Assembly: GCA_963745955.1 (NCBI GenBank)
Contig: CAVUZI010000007.1
Location: 868,001-932,000 of the forward strand
DNA length: 64,000 bases
Origin: Bog-756 sp963745955
GTDB taxonomy: Bacteria; Actinomycetota; Acidimicrobiia; Acidimicrobiales; RAAP-2
Direction: 5' to 3'
In this document: positions 18,128 through 28,565 of the stretch, piece after piece
Numbering within the stretch: position 1 is the stretch's first letter
How the letters are laid out: every line of letters begins with the position of its first letter
Made by a program: the position numbers and the translations under genes
The notes under the pieces: model-generated
Told to the model about the DNA's origin: nothing
Databases searched by the model: none
What the model saw: the letters and a program-made list of their open reading frames with translations, nothing else

Positions 18128-18538
18128 TCAGACAGTGGCCGTGGTACGCCGCGGCCGCGTGGCGAACATGCTGACGCACGACGGAACGACCTCGAGGTGG
18201 CGGTGGTCGCGTTCGCGGTACTGCGACGGCGTCACGCCGACGATCTCGGTGAAGCGCGAGCTGAACGAGCCGAGCGACGTGCAGCCGACGGTGACGCAGG
18301 TCTCGGAGACCGACCGTCCCTGGCGCAGAAGAGCCTTGGCGCGCTCGATGCGCCGGGTCATGAGATAGGAGTACGGGGTCTCCCCGTAGGCGGCACGGAA
18401 CTTGCGCGAGAAATGCGCGGGCGACATGAGGGCCGTACGGGCCATGGCCGGGACGTCGAGAGGCAGCGCGTAGTCACGATCCACCAGGTCGCGCGCCCGG
18501 CGCAGGTGCACGAGGTCGGCGATCTCCTCCGGCGTCAT
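18128..18538 (-). CDS. AraC-family DNA-binding regulator (HTH domain only)
   Basis: ATG 18538 gives 136 residues, so the protein is little more than the AraC DNA-binding domain. Helix-turn-helix 1 is at about 22-45 (MARTALMSPAHFSRKFRAAY) and helix-turn-helix 2 at about 75-98 (VSETCVTVGCTSLGSFSSRF), followed by the conserved VGVTPSQYR. No ligand-binding domain is present. The open frame extends upstream but lacks similarity, so the short form is chosen. It probably controls the VOC gene downstream. Confidence 0.85.
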   Translation of the reverse strand: MTPEEIADLVHLRRARDLVDRDYALPLDVPAMARTALMSPAHFSRKFRAAYGETPYSYLMTRRIERAKALLRQGRSVSETCVTVGCTSLGSFSSRFTEIVGVTPSQYRERDHRHLEVVPSCVSMFATRPRRTTATV

Positions 18539-18608
18539 CCCGACGACGGTACCCGACCGGGAGCCACCCGGTCGGGTAAGACAGGTCGAGCCCCGTCGAG
18601 GTGCCCCG

Positions 18609-19335
18609 TCAGAACCCGAAGTCCGTACGAGTCCCGTCTGCGTCGATGAGGGCGTACCCCGGGCCCGTCGGCGATGCGATGATCCCCACCGCGGTGGCAC
18701 CGGAGCCGCCTCCCGAACCGTAGAACCCGGCATCGCCGTAGGTGAAGATCCCACCGTCCGCAGCCACCAACCAGTAGCCCTGGCCGCTCCGTGTGGCCGT
18801 CATGCCCATGATCGGCTGGTTCAGATGGATGCCTCCGGCCGACCCGTAGAACCCGGCGTCGCCGAAGGCGAAGATGCCACCGTCGGAGGCGACCAACCAG
18901 TAGCCCCGGCCGTCGGGGGAACTGGCCATGCCGACGACGGGTTGGTTCAGTGTGATCGCTCCGGTCGATCCGTAGAACCCGGCGTCGCCGAAGGCGAAGA
19001 TGCCACCGTCGGAGGCGACCAACCAATAGCCCTTCCCGTCAGGGGTGGTGGCGATGCCGACGATGGGCTTGTTCAAGGTGATCGCTCCGGTCGATCCGTA
19101 GAACTGGGCGTCACCGAAGCTGAACACACCACCGTCGGAGGCAACCATCCAGTACCCTTCCCGTCGGTGGTGCTGGCGATGCCGACGATGGGATCGTTCA
19201 GCGGCGTGCCGGCCATGGATCCGAAGTTGCCGGCCGAGCCGTAGGCGGCGATCGAGCCGGTGGGGCCGACGATCCAATAGCCGAGGCCATCGGGCGTGGC
19301 CGCCAGTTGACCGCCCCCGGTCAAGGCGGGTACGC
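18609..19335 (-). repeat. About six propeller-like repeats (GYWLVASDGG type)
   Basis: Units of about 43 residues, each with GYWxV..DGG, a phenylalanine-rich FxFGDAxFYGS segment and a PIVGIA-like strand. The last unit degenerates to GYALIDADG. The first lacks the FGDA box (AAYGSAGNFGS). Near-identical DNA makes this part prone to assembly error. Confidence 0.85.
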
Positions 19336-22300
19336 CCAGCACGGTGAGGGTGAACGCCTGGGTGGCGTCGGGGCTGGTGCCATTTGAAGCGGTCAAGGTG
19401 ATCGGGTAGGTCCCGGCGGTGCCGGCGGCGGGGGTCCCGGTCAGGGTGGCCGAGCCGTCGGCGGCCACGAAACTGATGCCTGCCGGGAGCGCCCCGGTCT
19501 CACCCAGCGAGCGCGCCGGATACCCAGAAGTGGTCACGGTGAACGAGAAGCCTGTGCCCACCGTGGACGATGCCGAGTCGGCGCTGGTGATGGCCGGAGC
19601 CTGATCGACGACGAGGTCGAGCCGCTGGGTGGCCTTCTTGCCGTGGATGTCGGTACCGGTGATGGTGATCGGGTAACTGCCGTCGGCGCCGAGAGCCGGC
19701 GTGCCCGACAGGGTGCCGTTGCCGGCCAGGGTGACTCCGGAGGGCAGGGCCCCCGTTTCGGTGTAGGCGATCGGCTTGTCCCCACTGGCTGCCACCGAGA
19801 AGGTGCCGGCGTGGGTCGCGACGAAGGTGGTCGATGCCGCCGAGGTGAACACCGGAGGGCGAGGCGGAAACGTCCAAGGTGAAGGTCTGGGTCGTGGTGG
19901 AGTGGTGGAGGTCGGTGCCGGTGACGGTGATCGGGTAGGTGCCGGCGGTGCCGAATTGGGGCGTGCCCGACAGGGAGCCGTTGCTGGCCAGGGTGACCCC
20001 GGCGGGCAGGGCGCCCGTTTCGGTGTAGGCGATCGGCTTGTCCCCTCTGGCTGCCATCGGGAAGGTACCGGCGTGGTGCTCGCTGAAGGTGGTCGATGCC
20101 CGCGAGGTGAACACCGGGGGCGAAGTCGGTCACCGTCAGGGTGAAGACTCTGGGTGGTGGTGGCGTGGTTGCCGTCGGTGGCCGTGATGGTGATCGGGTA
20201 GGTCCCGGCGGTGCCGAAGGAGGGTGTGCCCGACAAGGTGCCGTTGGCGGCCAGGGTGACCCCCGTGGCCAGGGTGACCCCGGGGGGCAGGACCCCCTTC
20301 TCCGTGTAGGTGATCGGCGTGTCCCCGTCGGCCGTCACCGCGAAGCTGCCGGCGCCGTTCTCACTGAAGGTGGCCGATGCCGCCGAGGTGAACACCGGAG
20401 GCGAGGCGGTCACCGTCAAGGTGAAGGCCTGGGAGGTGGTGGTGCCGTAGGAGTCGACCACGGTGACAGTGATCGGGTAGGTCCCGGCGGTGGCGAACGA
20501 CGGTGTGCCCGACAGGGTGCCGTTACTGGCCAGGGTGACCCCGGAAGGCAGGGCCCCGGTCTCACTGAAGGCGATCGGCGTGTCCCCCTTGGCCGTTACC
20601 GAGAAGGTGCCGGCGTTGTTCTCACTGAAGGTGGCCGATGCCGCCGACGTGAACACAGGCGCCGAAGTGCTCACCTTCAGGGTGAAGGACTGGGTGGTGG
20701 TCGGCGTGGTTGACGTCGGTGGCGGTGATGGTGATCGGGTAGACGCCCGGCGGTGAGGAAGGCCGGTATGCCCGACAGGGTGCCGTTGCCGGCCAGAGTG
20801 ACCCCGGAGGGCAGGGCCCCCTTCTCGGTGTAGGCGATCGGCGTGTCCCCCTTGGCCGTCACCGAGAAGGAACCGGCGTTGTTCTCACTGAAGGTGGCCG
20901 ATGCCGACGAGGTGAACACCGGCGGCGAAGTGGTCACCTTCAAGGTGAATGCCTGGGTGGTGGTGGCATGGTGGACGTCGGTGGCGGTGATGGTGATCGG
21001 GTAGGTCCCGGCGGTGAGGAAGGCCGGTATGCCCGATAGGGTGCCGTTGCTGGCCAGGGTGACCCCGGAAGGCAGGGCCCCGTTCTCGGTGTAGGCGATC
21101 GGCGTGTCCCCTTTGGCCGTCACCGAGAAGGACCCGGTGTTGTTCTCGCTGAAGGTGGTCGATGCCGCCGATGTGAACACCGGGGGCGAGGAGTTCACCG
21201 TCAGCGTGAAGGACTGGTCCGTGGTGCTGGCCGCGTTGGTGGCCACGACGGTGATCGGGTAGGTCCCGGCGGTGAGGAAGGCCGGTGTGCCGGACAGGGT
21301 GGCCGTGCCGCCGGCGCCGGCGGTGAAGGTGACGCCCGTCGGCAACGTGCCGGTTTCACTGAGGGAGGCCGCAGGGTAGCCGGTGGTGGTCACCGTGAAG
21401 GTGCCCGCGGTGTTCTCGCTGAACGAGGTCGAAGCGGCGCTGGTCATCGCCGGTGCCTGGTCCACCGTGAGGGAGAAGCTCTGGCTCGTGGTGCCGGTTC
21501 CGTTGGTGGCGTTGATGGTGATCGGGTAGACACCGCCGGTGGCGGCGGCCGGCGTCCCGGCGAGCGTGGCCGTCCCGTTGCCGTTGTTGACGAAGGTGAC
21601 CCCGGTGGGAAGGGCCCCGGTCTCACCCAGGGAGGGCGCGGGATACCCGGTGGTGGTCACCGTGAAACTGGAGGCGGTGCCCACAGTGGCGGTGGCCGTG
21701 GCCGCACTGGTGACGGTCGGGGCCTGGCCGACGATGACCGAGAGGGCCTGGGTGGCGTTCGGGGCGATTGTGTTGGCCGCGGTGATGTCGAGCGTGGTCG
21801 TGCCGGTGGCCGTCGGGGTCCCCGACAACAAGGCGGTGCCGTTGCCCTGGTCGACGAAGGTGAGTCCGGCGGGCAGGGTGCCCGTCTCGGTGAGGGCCGG
21901 AGTGGGCGGGCCGGTGGCGGTCACGGCGAAGGATCCGGCATCGCCCAGGGTGAAGAAGGCGGTCGCCCCGCTGGTGATGGCCGGTGCCTTGCCCACAGTC
22001 ACTGTGATGGTCAGGGCCAGGGTGGCCGTCGATCCCGAGCTGTTGGTGGCCGAGATGGTCACCGGGTAGGTTCCGGTCGTGCCGGTGGCCGGGGTGCCGG
22101 TGATGGTGGCCGTCCCGGTGGTCCCAGCGGTGAAGGTGAGGCCTTTGGGCAGGGTCCCCGACTCGGTGATGGTGGCGGCCGGGTACCCGGTGGTGGTCAC
22201 CGTGTAGGTGCCGGCGGCCCCGGTGGAGAAGCTGGCTGTGGACGCAGAGGTGATGGTCGGGGCCTCGGAGTTGGTCAAGGTGAATGCCTGGGTGACGGTG

Positions 22301-25300
22301 CCCGAGGCATTGGTGGCGGTGATGGTGATCGGGTAGCTGCCCCCGGTGCCGGCGGCCGGGGTGCCGGCGATGGTGGCCGTCCCGTTGCCGTTGTTCGATG
22401 AAGGTGATGCCCGGTGGGCAGGGCCCCGGTCTCGGTCAGGGCCGGGTCCGGGTCGCCGGTGGTGGTCACCGTGTGGTTGAAGGCGGCCCCCACGATGGAG
22501 GCGGCCGAGTTGGCGCTGGTGATGGTCGGGGCCACGTGCTCGGTGAGTGTCAGGGTTCCGCCTGCCGCCACACTGGTCCATGCCGACACCTGGCCGTCAT
22601 AGGCCGATCCGAAGGCGGCGGTGCCGATGGTGGTGCCTGTGGGGGCGGTGACGGGGACGTTGATGGCCCCGGTGCCGGTGTTCTTGACCGTGACCACGCC
22701 GTTCTCCTCGGTGGCGGTCACACTGCCCGCGGTCTGGGCCGCCGACCACGCCGTCTGGTTGGCCAGCACCTGGCCGACGCCGCCCAGGGTCAGCTGCTGA
22801 TAGGGGGTGTCGGCGGTGAAGTAGGAGTCGTACTCCGAGATCAGCGGGTTGAGGACCTCGTAGAGGGTCCCGTCCCCGTCGGTGCCGGCCTGGGCCGTGG
22901 CTGCGGGCACATAGTTGGCCGGAGGCAGGGTGGTCGAGTAGGGCGGTGTCCCCATGGTGTTGGTCTGGTGGACGTAGCTGATCTCGGGGTCGTTGGACAA
23001 CAGGTTGGTGAACATGCCCGAGACGACCTGGTTGATGACCTCGGGGAAGGTGTAGAGCGTCGAAGCACAGGTCGTGGTGGAGGTGTCGTGGCACTGGCTG
23101 TCCGGGGCCACCGAGGTATAGAGGGTGTTGTACTCGTCGAGCTCCTGGGCGTTGGTGGCCACGTTGTAGAAGACGTTGATCGGGTGGCGGGGGGCCACCT
23201 GGGAGGTCCCGTCGACGAAGGGCTGGCCGGCGGCGTAGGTGGACCCGGTGTAGGTGGCCCCGATGCCGAAGGCGTCATTGGCCGGGTCGGGGTAGGCCTT
23301 GGAGGCATCGGCCCCGACCGTGGTGATCCCGACCGCGGTGAGGGCGGGCGAGAAGTAGGGGTTCTGCTCCCAGGGCAGCTCGTTGGCGTTCTCCACGATG
23401 GGCGGGGTCCAGCCCGCGGGCATGGGGGTGTCGAGGTAGGTCACCCCGGCCGGCGCCCCCGTCGTCCCCCCGGTGTCGGTGAAGGTGAGCTCCTGCTCGC
23501 CGGCACACGAGGTGGGGGCATAGGTCGGCCCCGAGCACACCGTGGCCGACTGGGCCGGGCTGGTGTCGCCGGAGCTGTTGTCGGGCAGGGTGGCCGAGCT
23601 CGGGGCGGCATAGGTGCCGATCTCGGTCCAGGGCCCGACCGTGGTCCCCGACACCGGGGCCCGGTAGACGATGTAGTTGGCCGCGTGGCAGATGGACTGC
23701 CACACCAGGTCGACCGACCCGGTCGACCCGGTCACCACCACCGGGGCGAGGTCACCCTGGAGGCCGTCGGTCACGTAGGCCTGGGACTGGTCGGTGGTGG
23801 TCGAGTCGGCCCCGTTGAACTGGTCGGTCACCGCGTACTCGTAGGTGCCGCCGGCCACGGTCCCACCGGTCGTGTTGGCTGTGGCCTCGTCGAGGTCGGG
23901 CGGGTCGACCGTGGCCGGGGTGCCCGGGTCGAGGTCGGCGAAGCCCGAGTGGTTGCCGGGCACGAACACCTGGGGGTTGTAGGTCCCATAGGGATTGGCC
24001 ACGTCTCCGGCCCCCGAGGCGATGGACTGTTCGGGCAGGCCGAGGCCCCCGGTGCCGGCCGTCGCCCCCGGGGCGGCGGTGACATCGGAGGTGTTCTCGT
24101 TGAGCTCGGCCTCGATGTAGTCCTGCGTGGCACAGCCGACGTCGAGGTAGGGGGTGTCATAGGTGTGGCTGAGCCAGCCGAAGTCGTCCGAGTAGGGCTT
24201 GCCCGTGGCCGGATCGGTGGCCTGGAACTGGGCCAGCAGCGGGTCGGGCCCACAGGTGCCGGCGGCATCGCCGGCAGCAGTGCAGGCGGCCGGCTCACCG
24301 GGCAGGTCGAGCTCGCCGTTCTGGTACTCGACGGTGCCCCCGTAGTTGAACAGCTGGTCGAGGCGGAAGGCGGTGGCCGGCTCACCGGCCGGGCGGGCGG
24401 TGGTCGCCTTCTCCTGGGTCGGGTTGGACCAGTCGGCCGAGCTGATGACGTCGGCCGGGACCATGCGCTGGGAGTCGGCGTCCGAGTAGTCGTTGTCGTG
24501 GACGGCCGTCGACCAGGCGTTGTCGGGGGTGAAGGTGTCGTCGATGTCCATCTCGACGTAGTGGCGGTCGAGCCCGAGATGGGAGTCCTCGGTCACCCAG
24601 TTGATGAGACCGGGGGCCAACAGCTCCCACTGGAGCATGGTGGCGTTGTAGTCGAAGCCGAGCTCGAGCTCGGCCACGTTGGCCTGAGGGTCGGTCGAGG
24701 GGTGCTGGTAGACACCGGCCAGGACCTGGCCGGCGGCGTTGTCCAGCCACGGGGTGAACGGGGCCCCACTGACCACGGTGCTCCAGTAGCCGTTGGTGCC
24801 GGTGGCAAAGGGGATGGGCCCGGCCAACTCGGGCAGGGCGGCGAGCCCGGCCGCGGTCAGGGTCCCGGTGGTCCCGTCGAGAGCCCCGGTCGACACCTCG
24901 GTCAGCCCGATGCCGGTGTACGGGGCGCTGTAGCCGTCGATCTGGCGCACCCCGTAGGAAACCTCATAAGAGTCGAGGGCGGCGAGCTGGCCGGCGGCGA
25001 AGGCGGCCGGCGAGTCGGCGATGACCACCCCGTTGAAGTTGCCCACTGAACCCGTGGTGAGGGCGGGCAGGGTGACCGTCTCCGCCCCGTAGGTGCCGGT
25101 GGCGGTGACCTCGGTATAGGCCACCCCCTCCTGACTGAGCGCCGACTGCCAGGCTGCGGTGGTCGGGTCGGTCGACCCCGTGCCGACGAGCAGCACCTTG
25201 AGATCGAGTTGCACCGGGGTGGTGGCGGCCGCGGACTTCGCCGCCACCGTCAACAAGGAACCCACAACCAAACAGGCCATAACGACGGTGACTACAGACC

Positions 25301-25316
25301 GATACGAACGATTCAT
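18609..25316 (-). CDS. Giant secreted protein: Agd3/CBM87-like deacetylase region, Ig-like repeats, propeller-like repeats; frameshifted
   Basis: ATG 25316 has the ribosome-binding site GGGGAG and a signal peptide ending near AAKSAAA. Residues about 36-170 (KVLLVGTGSTDPTTAAW, YEVSYGVRQIDGYSAPYTG) resemble the CBM87 region of Agd3-type exopolysaccharide deacetylases. Residues about 235-900 carry a candidate metal site: HYVEMDIDDTF, WLSHTYDTPYLD and VPGNHSGFADLD, plus YVHQTN. Twelve Ig-like repeats of 85-90 residues follow, then about six blades of the GYWLVASDGG type. The total is about 2,235 residues. Frame changes near 22400, 20745, 20145, 19868 and 19155 split it into several open frames, yet repeats continue across every break and the overall length is divisible by three, so indel error is likely. 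It is presumably cell-surface or secreted and acts on an amino-sugar polymer; this is inference. Confidence 0.65.
19336..22533 (-). repeat. Twelve tandem Ig-like repeats, 85-90 residues each
   Basis: Each unit reads roughly PxFTSAAS(A/T)TFSEN..GTF.VT..G, then ETGALPSGVTL, NGTLSGTP and YPITITATD....TQ.FTL.V. This matches the putative-Ig type found in bacterial adhesins and surface enzymes. Units 6-11 are nearly alike (recent duplications); units 1-5 and 12 are more diverged. Unit 9 has a small internal duplication (GVTLATGVTLA). Confidence 0.9.
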
Positions 25317-25663
25317 TTGATTTGCTCCCCGTTGCGCGTCCCTGCCCAGTGCCGGCGCAATGAGCAGGGTAAGCCCCGCCCCGGGCCGTGCCTACCCTGC
25401 ACTGATCCCTGGTCGCCCTACATTTTCAGGACCCCACAAGGGTTCGACCCTCGTGTTTCAACGGCACACCCCTTGCGCCACCGAGGTGGAGCGGCCTCGT
25501 CCTGCTGCGGCTGGCCGGTTCGTCCCCAGGCCTCGCTCCCGCACCGATCCGAACGTGCAGGACCTCAGGCGACCGTCAGCTCGGGCCGCAGGGGTCAGAG
25601 CATTTCATGACGGTCCATGACGGGGTGCAGACGACCGTTTGTCGCTGCCCTGCGCGGTGTTCG
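25317..25663. other. Intergenic region upstream of the giant protein gene
   Basis: No gene supported. It must hold the promoter and leader of the minus-strand giant gene. I see a short hairpin AGGGT-TCG-ACCCT at 25439-25451 but no convincing -10/-35 pair and no riboswitch class that I recognise. Confidence 0.5.
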
Positions 25664-26254
25664 TCAGTTCCAGCTCGGCGTGCGTCTCTCGTGTTTGCGG
25701 CGAGGGCCGGTCAAGGGCAACCAGTACAGGACGACGAGCAGAACGATGCCCACGCTGCCAACGATGAACAGCACCCAGGCAACCGGATCGGCACCGACAC
25801 GGGCCATCTGCGTCCCGAGGAACGGCGGGCTCAGCGGTCCGGGGACCACCATCCGCCGAGAGCCAGGCGCGAAGATCCGGTCCGGGCCCGGAACCACCGT
25901 GATGCGCTGAACCGCGAAGGCAAAGGAGCGGGCGCGATAACCCACCAGCAGGGCCACGCCGGCGGCCGCGGTGAGCAGGCCCAGGAGGGCCGTGAGGGCG
26001 ATGGCCACAGGGAGCCGCCAGAAGGGTGGCCGTTCGGGGGCCGGGGAGGCCGTCACGCCTCGAGCGACGGCCCATGCCGTGGCAAAGCGCCGCGGATCGA
26101 AGGCGCTGTTCCCGAGTACGTCTTCGGGTGAGCCTCCCTCGGCTTCGGCCTCTTCGAGGTCGGCCGTCAGGTCGGCCGCCATCTCGTTGGCGACGGCGTC
26201 CGGGACTCCGAGCCGCCGCCACTCCCGGCGGCACTCCTCGACGAACTCACTCAC
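25664..26254 (-). CDS. HAAS-domain membrane protein, PadR partner
   Basis: A 196-residue protein. The N-terminal 65 residues (MSEFVEECRREWRRLGVPDA, AADLTADLEEAEAEG) are helical and match the HAAS signalling domain that sits beside PadR genes. Two hydrophobic segments, about 80-105 and 158-180, frame an extracytoplasmic loop, and the tail is basic (GPRRKHERR). Its start overlaps the stop of the PadR gene by 4 nt (26251-26254), so the pair is translationally coupled. The family is thought to link membrane state to PadR control; the precise role is unknown. Confidence 0.75.
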   Translation of the reverse strand: MSEFVEECRREWRRLGVPDAVANEMAADLTADLEEAEAEGGSPEDVLGNSAFDPRRFATAWAVARGVTASPAPERPPFWRLPVAIALTALLGLLTAAAGVALLVGYRARSFAFAVQRITVVPGPDRIFAPGSRRMVVPGPLSPPFLGTQMARVGADPVAWVLFIVGSVGIVLLVVLYWLPLTGPRRKHERRTPSWN

Positions 26255-26604
26255 GGCGTCACCTCCGCTTCGACCAGACCAAGGGCACCATCAACTGCAT
26301 CACGCGTTGCCTGCCATTCGCTGACACCGGCTTCCAGCGCTCGCTCACCCTCTGGTGAGAGGCTGTAGTACTTCCGGGGCGGGCCCCCGTTGCTCGCGGC
26401 CCGACGGGTCTCGACGAGGCCATCACGCTCCAGCCGACCCAGGAGAGGGTAGATCGAGCCTTCCCCGACGGTGGAGAGGCCACGCGCCCGGAGCCGCTTG
26501 GTCATCTCGTAGCCGTACGCCGGCCCGTCGCCCATGACGGCCAGAAGGCAGAGGTCGAGCACGCCCCGGAGCAGCTGGCTCCGGCGTCCCTCCTGATTAC
26601 CCAT
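26251..26604 (-). CDS. PadR-family transcriptional regulator
   Basis: ATG 26604 gives 117 residues beginning MGNQEGRRSQLLRGVLDLCL; a TTG 9 nt earlier is also possible. The PadR winged helix is complete: MGDGPAYGYEMTKRLRARGL, VGEGSIYPLLGRLERDGLVE and the wing GGPPRKYYSLSPEGERALE. It controls itself and the coupled HAAS protein, and probably other genes. A large palindrome lies immediately upstream (26619-26653). A candidate TTGCAC/TAACTT promoter overlaps the palindrome and would make a leaderless mRNA. Confidence 0.87.
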   Translation of the reverse strand: MGNQEGRRSQLLRGVLDLCLLAVMGDGPAYGYEMTKRLRARGLSTVGEGSIYPLLGRLERDGLVETRRAASNGGPPRKYYSLSPEGERALEAGVSEWQATRDAVDGALGLVEAEVTP

Positions 26605-26618
26605 GTACCACAAGTTAC

Positions 26619-26653
26619 CGGGCTGCTATCTTGCCGTGCAAGTCAGCAGCCCG
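26619..26653. promoter_or_regulatory. 35-nt near-perfect palindrome upstream of padR
   Basis: Arms CGGGCTGCT (26619-26627) and AGCAGCCCG (26645-26653) enclose CTTGC-CGT-GCAAG, with one unpaired dinucleotide on each side. It lies between the sulfatase stop (26690) and the padR start (26604). It may be the PadR operator, the sulfatase terminator, or both. No T-run follows it on the minus strand. Confidence 0.6.
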
Positions 26654-26689
26654 ATCGCGCTGCGCCGAGCCAGGTCGATTCCGTCCTCT

Positions 26690-28330
26690 CTAGCGTGGCG
26701 CGTTGCGAAGGCTGGGGATGCGTCGCTTGTCATCCCGTTGCGAATCCAGGACGGAGAGCATCTGGGACAGCACCCGAGGTGCGTCGCCCACCCGATTCTG
26801 CCGCTCCTCGGGATCGGTGGTGATGTTGTGGAGCTCGAAGAGGGGCTCGGCCGCCGGACCGAGGAACGGATTCCTGGCCACCCCCTTCGCCTCGTACCAC
26901 TCGTCGAGACGCTCGTAGTAGTGGTTGAGCTTCCAGAGCTCGTTGCCCTCGCCTTCGCCGGTCGGCAGCGTTGTGATCACCGATTCGATACTCGTGGCTG
27001 CACTCAGTGCCGCGAAGGGTTTCCCGTTGATGATATTGACCTGCGTCGAGCCCACGGTGACGTTGTCCTCGGTCATGAAGTAGATCGGTTCGGCCACCGA
27101 GGCCTCACTTTCCGCGCCCCGGATGAGGCTGCTCAGATCCCGTCCGGGGAGGGGCTGAGCCTCGTCATGGTGTGCTGCGACCCTCGCCGCGGCCTCTTCC
27201 CGGTCGATTCCGGCCAGACCGAGCAAGGTGGGCACGAGGTCGACGTGACTCGTCGGGATCGAGATCCCGTCGCTTCGGGGAGATACGTCCGGCCCCGCGA
27301 TGAGCAGCGGTACCCGAGTGGCCTCGTCGAAGGCATTGAACCACTTCTGGACCAGTCCCCCGTGGGCTCCGAGGAGATCGCCGTGATCGGATGTGAACAC
27401 GACGATGGTCTCCTCGGCCATGCCCGAACGCTCCAGGGCCTCGAGGATCCGGCCGATCGCCCGGTCGACGAGCTTGTGCAGGTAGTAGTACAGCCGCCGA
27501 TAGGAGAGATCGGTCGCCGTCTCGAAGATCATCTGGGGCCAAACCGACTTGAAGGCCTCCTGGCACGGGGGCCGCCCGGCGAAGGAATCCGACTGCGACG
27601 GTGGCTCGGGGACTTCGGGCACAGAGTCGTCCGGTGGGCCGAACTGGAGGAGTTGCTCCCATCCGAACCCGGAGAAGGCAATGTCATGGGGGTTGACAAA
27701 GGATGCGACTGTCAGCCAAGGACCCTCCGTACGGGACGCGGCCATCTCGTCGAAGAGCTCGACCACCTGCTCGGCGAAGACCCCGTCCCGAACGGTCCCG
27801 CAGTCCGACTTGGCCGCGCCATGTGGCTCCCGACCGATCCAACCTGAGAAGCCGAACGGATCGAGCCGATCGGCTTTGCGGTAGGCCGCAATCACATCGG
27901 GAATAGGGTTTCCGCCCTCGTCGGACGCCATCAGACCCTCGTGCGAGCCTGGAATCACCAAATCGGCGTGGGAAATGTGCCACTTGCCTCGATAGTGCGA
28001 CTCGTAGCCTCCGGCCCGGAACCAGTCGCCGAGTGTCGGCACCGAGTTCGGGTCGAGCCACCCCATGGCCGGATCTGTGTTCTGTTTCGCCACTCCGTCC
28101 GTCGAAGACACGCCGTGAAGCGACGGGTACTGACCGGTGAACAGCGTCGCCCGACTGGGCGTGCACGCGGTCGAACCGGCATAGTGCCGATGGAATTCGA
28201 CTCCGCTGGCACGGATCGACTCCCTCGCCGGAAGCTGGCTCACACGGAACGTCCGAACGGCCTCCGATTCATACGGGGGCGGATACCGCTCCTCGTCCGT
28301 CATGATCAGCAGAATGTTGGGTCGGTCCAT
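26690..28330 (-). CDS. Sulfatase (formylglycine-dependent, alkaline-phosphatase fold)
   Basis: ATG 28330 gives 546 residues, MDRPNILLIMTDEERYP. The maturation motif is C-T-P-S-R at 56-60 (STACTPSRATLFTGQYPSLHG region), whose Cys is converted to formylglycine. Metal ligands are expected in IMTDEE and in VFTSDHGDLLGAHGG. Conserved WHISHADL and SFVNPHD segments are present. No signal peptide is seen, so a cytoplasmic or non-classical location is implied. The enzyme hydrolyses sulfate esters; arylsulfate, choline-sulfate and polysaccharide sulfate substrates cannot be distinguished. The open frame extends upstream to 28450 without similarity. Confidence 0.87.
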   Translation of the reverse strand: MDRPNILLIMTDEERYPPPYESEAVRTFRVSQLPARESIRASGVEFHRHYAGSTACTPSRATLFTGQYPSLHGVSSTDGVAKQNTDPAMGWLDPNSVPTLGDWFRAGGYESHYRGKWHISHADLVIPGSHEGLMASDEGGNPIPDVIAAYRKADRLDPFGFSGWIGREPHGAAKSDCGTVRDGVFAEQVVELFDEMAASRTEGPWLTVASFVNPHDIAFSGFGWEQLLQFGPPDDSVPEVPEPPSQSDSFAGRPPCQEAFKSVWPQMIFETATDLSYRRLYYYLHKLVDRAIGRILEALERSGMAEETIVVFTSDHGDLLGAHGGLVQKWFNAFDEATRVPLLIAGPDVSPRSDGISIPTSHVDLVPTLLGLAGIDREEAAARVAAHHDEAQPLPGRDLSSLIRGAESEASVAEPIYFMTEDNVTVGSTQVNIINGKPFAALSAATSIESVITTLPTGEGEGNELWKLNHYYERLDEWYEAKGVARNPFLGPAAEPLFELHNITTDPEERQNRVGDAPRVLSQMLSVLDSQRDDKRRIPSLRNAPR

Positions 28331-28565
28331 TGGACCACCGTACGCCGTTGCTCCGGCTGCCGCATGGGAGGTCCGTTCACACCCCGCCCCGCCCCGACTG
28401 CCGGCCCGGGATGACGGTACCCACGGATCCCGGTGCCGTCGGTGGACCACGGCCGCCGGGGCGTCGGCCTACCGATAATCTCCGGACCGACCCATCTCGA
28501 TCGATCCGACCGGCCGGGGCTACTCCCGAGGGCCGGCAGTCCGATCCGAACAGCAGGAGGAAACA

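Noticed and set aside
22398..25049. 883-codon open frame on the plus strand opposite the giant protein
   Set aside because: Gly/Val/Arg-rich with no domain, and fully antisense to the well-supported deacetylase region; a shadow of high-G+C codon use.
25317..25663. c-di-GMP or ydaO riboswitch in the leader of the giant gene
   Set aside because: Some G-rich stem-loops exist, but the conserved core sequences of those classes are not found.
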